From contig JAKLKC010000008.1 of NCBI GenBank assembly GCA_023150875.1, positions 62,001 through 126,000 on the forward strand: a stretch of 64,000 nucleotides of DNA. The letters are read 5' to 3'. A program made the position numbers and the translations under genes. The notes under the pieces are model-generated. The model worked only from the letters and a program-made list of their open reading frames with translations, ran no database searches and was not told the DNA's origin. Positions within the stretch are counted from its first letter, which is position 1. The number at the start of each line of letters is the position of its first letter. Below are positions 62,253 through 64,000 of the stretch, in pieces. This DNA comes from Myxococcota bacterium. Its GTDB lineage: Bacteria > Myxococcota_A > UBA796 > UBA9615 > JAKLKC01.

Positions 62253-63413
62253 CTACACCACTCGCTTCCTGAACCGCATCGACGCCACCACCAGGATCCC
62301 CATCCCCATGACCGCCAGGATGACGAGCTGGGGCCACAGGTCCGCCGCTCCCGCGCCGCGCAGGAGGTTTCCCCTCACGATCTCGATGTACCATCGGAGG
62401 GGGTTGAGCCAGGTCACGGGCTGGAGCCAGTCAGGCATGGAGTGGATGGGAGTCATGTTGCCGCTCAGCAGCACCGCCGGCAGGATGAACAGGAAGCCGC
62501 CCATGAACGCCTGCTGCTGGCTCGTGCTCGCCGTCGAGATGAACAGGCCGATCCCGAGGGTGCTCATCAGGTAGAGGGCCGTCGCGCCGAACAGGAAGGT
62601 CAGGTCCCCGCGGATGGGCATCTCGAAGACCCACGCCCCCACCGTCACCGCCAGGGCCACGTCCAGGAGACCGACCACCACGTAGGGGGCGAGCTTGCCC
62701 ACCATCAGCACCGCCGGGCGGATGGGCGTCACCAGCACCTGCTCCAGCGTGCCCATCTCCCGCTCCCGGGCCAGGCCCATGGCGGTGACGATGGTGGTGA
62801 TCATCAAGACCAGCATCGCCGCGATCCCCGGCACCATGTAGACCGCGGTGATGAGGCGCGGGTTGTAGGCGATCCGCGGCTCCATCCGGACCCCCGGCAC
62901 CCGCGTCGTCGTCCCCAGGGCCGCGTCCCGGATCCGAAGGCGCTCCAGGGCCAGGTCCAGGGCCACCTCGCCGAAGTAGCGGCTCACCGCCCCCGCCGCC
63001 ACCCCCGCCCGGGTGGGATCGGTGCCGTCCATGACCACCTGGAGCTGGGCGGGGCGGCCCCGGGCGAGGTCCCGGGACAGCCCCCGGGGGATGATGATGG
63101 CCGCCTTGGCGACGTCGGCCTCCACCATCCGCTCCGCCTCCCCCTCGTCCCCCGCCCGGGCGACCTCCGTCAGGGTGCCGTCCGCCAGCAGGCCCGCGAC
63201 GTAGCGCCGGCTTGCCGCGGAGTCGTCCCGGTCCACCACCACCGTCGGGACGTCGTCCACCTCGAAGTTCACCGCGTACGAGAACACGATGAGCTGGACC
63301 AGCGGCATGACCAGGAGCAGGAACATCACCCGCTTGTCGCGGACCGTCTGTCGCACCTCCTTCACCATCACCGCGACGAGCTGGATCCAGAGCATCCGGG
63401 TGTCCATGGTCAC
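62253..63413 (-). CDS. ABC-2-type transporter permease (YhhJ/YbhR-like)
   Basis: A 386-residue membrane permease: an N-terminal transmembrane helix (LLLVMPLVQLIVFSYAVNF), a long outside loop of about 150 residues, then about five helices, with the ABC-2 signature REREMGTLEQVLVTPIRP. GTG 63413 has GGGAG 5 bases upstream; ATG 63407 is the alternative. It follows a second permease of the same family. The ATPase and membrane-fusion genes are presumably beyond the window end. Such pairs export drugs, lipids or other hydrophobic substrates. Confidence 0.93.
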   Translation of the reverse strand: MTMDTRMLWIQLVAVMVKEVRQTVRDKRVMFLLLVMPLVQLIVFSYAVNFEVDDVPTVVVDRDDSAASRRYVAGLLADGTLTEVARAGDEGEAERMVEADVAKAAIIIPRGLSRDLARGRPAQLQVVMDGTDPTRAGVAAGAVSRYFGEVALDLALERLRIRDAALGTTTRVPGVRMEPRIAYNPRLITAVYMVPGIAAMLVLMITTIVTAMGLAREREMGTLEQVLVTPIRPAVLMVGKLAPYVVVGLLDVALAVTVGAWVFEMPIRGDLTFLFGATALYLMSTLGIGLFISTASTSQQQAFMGGFLFILPAVLLSGNMTPIHSMPDWLQPVTWLNPLRWYIEIVRGNLLRGAGAADLWPQLVILAVMGMGILVVASMRFRKRVV

Positions 63414-63429
63414 TTGCTCTCCCGGCGCA

Positions 63430-64000
63430 TCACGCGAGCCGCCGCTGGAATCGAACCGTGGACACCACCACCACCAGGGCCGCGAACCCCGACAGCGCCA
63501 GCAGGTCGGGCCAGATCTCGGCGATCCCGTTGCCCTTCAGCAGGATCCCCCGCAGGGCGTGGACGAAGTAGCGGGCGGGGATCGCCGCCGACACCGTCCG
63601 CAGCGGGAGGGGCATGTTCTCGATGGGGAACAGGAACCCCGAGAGGAGCATCGAGGGGAGCATGGAGCTCATCATCGCCCCCTGGGTCGCCACCATCTGG
63701 TTGCGGGTGACCACGGACACCAGGAGGCCCTGTCCCAGCATCCCCAGCATGAACAGCACCGCGACGACGCCGAGCAGGAAGAGGCTGCCCCGCATGGGGA
63801 CATCGAAGACCCACGCCCCCATGGCCAGCACCAGAAGCACCTGGAGGCATCCGAGACCCAGGTAGGGCAGCAGCTTCCCGACCACGATCTCCAGGCGCCC
63901 CACCGGGGTGGCGAAGAGCTGCTCCATGGAGCCCCGCTCCCACTCCCGGGCCACCGTCAGGGCCGTGAGCAGCACCGAGACCATGGCCAGCACGTAGGCC
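63430..64000 (-). CDS. ABC-2-type transporter permease, 5' end cut by window
   Basis: The C-terminal 190 residues of an ABC-2 permease, with the same signature (REWERGSMEQLFATPVGR) and five helices. The frame is open to the window edge. It stops 16 bases before the second permease, as in YbhS-YbhR-type pairs. The cytoplasmic ATPase gene is expected upstream, outside the window. Confidence 0.93.
   Translation of the reverse strand, partial: AYVLAMVSVLLTALTVAREWERGSMEQLFATPVGRLEIVVGKLLPYLGLGCLQVLLVLAMGAWVFDVPMRGSLFLLGVVAVLFMLGMLGQGLLVSVVTRNQMVATQGAMMSSMLPSMLLSGFLFPIENMPLPLRTVSAAIPARYFVHALRGILLKGNGIAEIWPDLLALSGFAALVVVVSTVRFQRRLA

Overview
The window is about 64 kb of very GC-rich, densely coded bacterial chromosome. 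No rRNA gene, intact tRNA or transposase is visible. The gene content fits a delta-proteobacterial or Myxococcota-like environmental organism. The pointers are a Ser/Thr kinase fused to a formylglycine-generating-enzyme-like domain, a response regulator paired with a DUF4388/TPR protein, a lipoprotein with an Asp/Thr linker and thrombospondin type 3 repeats, PF09826 beta-propeller and beta-helix exported proteins, and a Gram-negative outer-membrane barrel. This assignment is an inference; no marker gene settles it.

Layout. 0-3.6 kb: the end of an outer-membrane barrel gene and a dapF-dapA-dapB lysine/diaminopimelate operon. 3.8-16.7 kb: a SirB1-family protein, a response regulator with a DUF4388/J-like/TPR partner, an AidB-type acyl-CoA dehydrogenase, a 2042-residue secreted macroglobulin-like protein and a DUF4143 ATPase. 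16.7-27.1 kb (all minus strand): a nine-gene type II fatty-acid/polyketide-like operon. In transcription order it encodes a left-handed beta-helix (LbH) protein, a FabZ-like dehydratase, KS4 (active), KS3 (inactive), KS2 (active), KS1 (inactive), an Old-Yellow-Enzyme/FadH-type reductase, an extended acyl carrier protein and a second, membrane-anchored LbH protein. The first seven genes run together with 1-4 base overlaps. A 16-bp inverted repeat lies in the divergent region upstream of this operon.

27.3-38.8 kb is an accessory region. It has a GT-C-like membrane protein, the kinase-FGE fusion, a Phd/PIN toxin-antitoxin (TA) pair, a compact RiPP-like locus, a TPR protein and two VapBC-type pairs, each preceded by a copy of a 63-bp direct repeat. 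The region ends at a hairpin and a 3' tRNA-like remnant. The RiPP-like locus is a 62-residue double-glycine precursor between two divergent stand-alone LanC-like cyclases: one with a canonical Cys/Cys-His zinc site, the other with a CCG site. No LanB, LanM or LanKC dehydratase and no peptidase-containing exporter is visible in the window.

38.8-64 kb is mostly metabolic and envelope genes. It has an acetate kinase fused to a PduL phosphotransacylase (with a membrane protein, a DHH phosphoesterase and a nucleotidyltransferase pair), an RNase II/R exonuclease, a calcium-repeat vWA lipoprotein, a GST, an FMN reductase, TauE/SafE plus Sua5, a DUF1292 protein, a beta-helix protein, a beta-propeller lipoprotein, a 1396-residue LamG protein and two ABC-2 permeases; the last is cut by the window end.

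The two candidates for an undescribed system are the dual-LanC RiPP locus (32.5-35.3 kb) and the multi-ketosynthase operon (16.7-27.1 kb). Both calls rest on motif reading and gene order only; no database search was possible.
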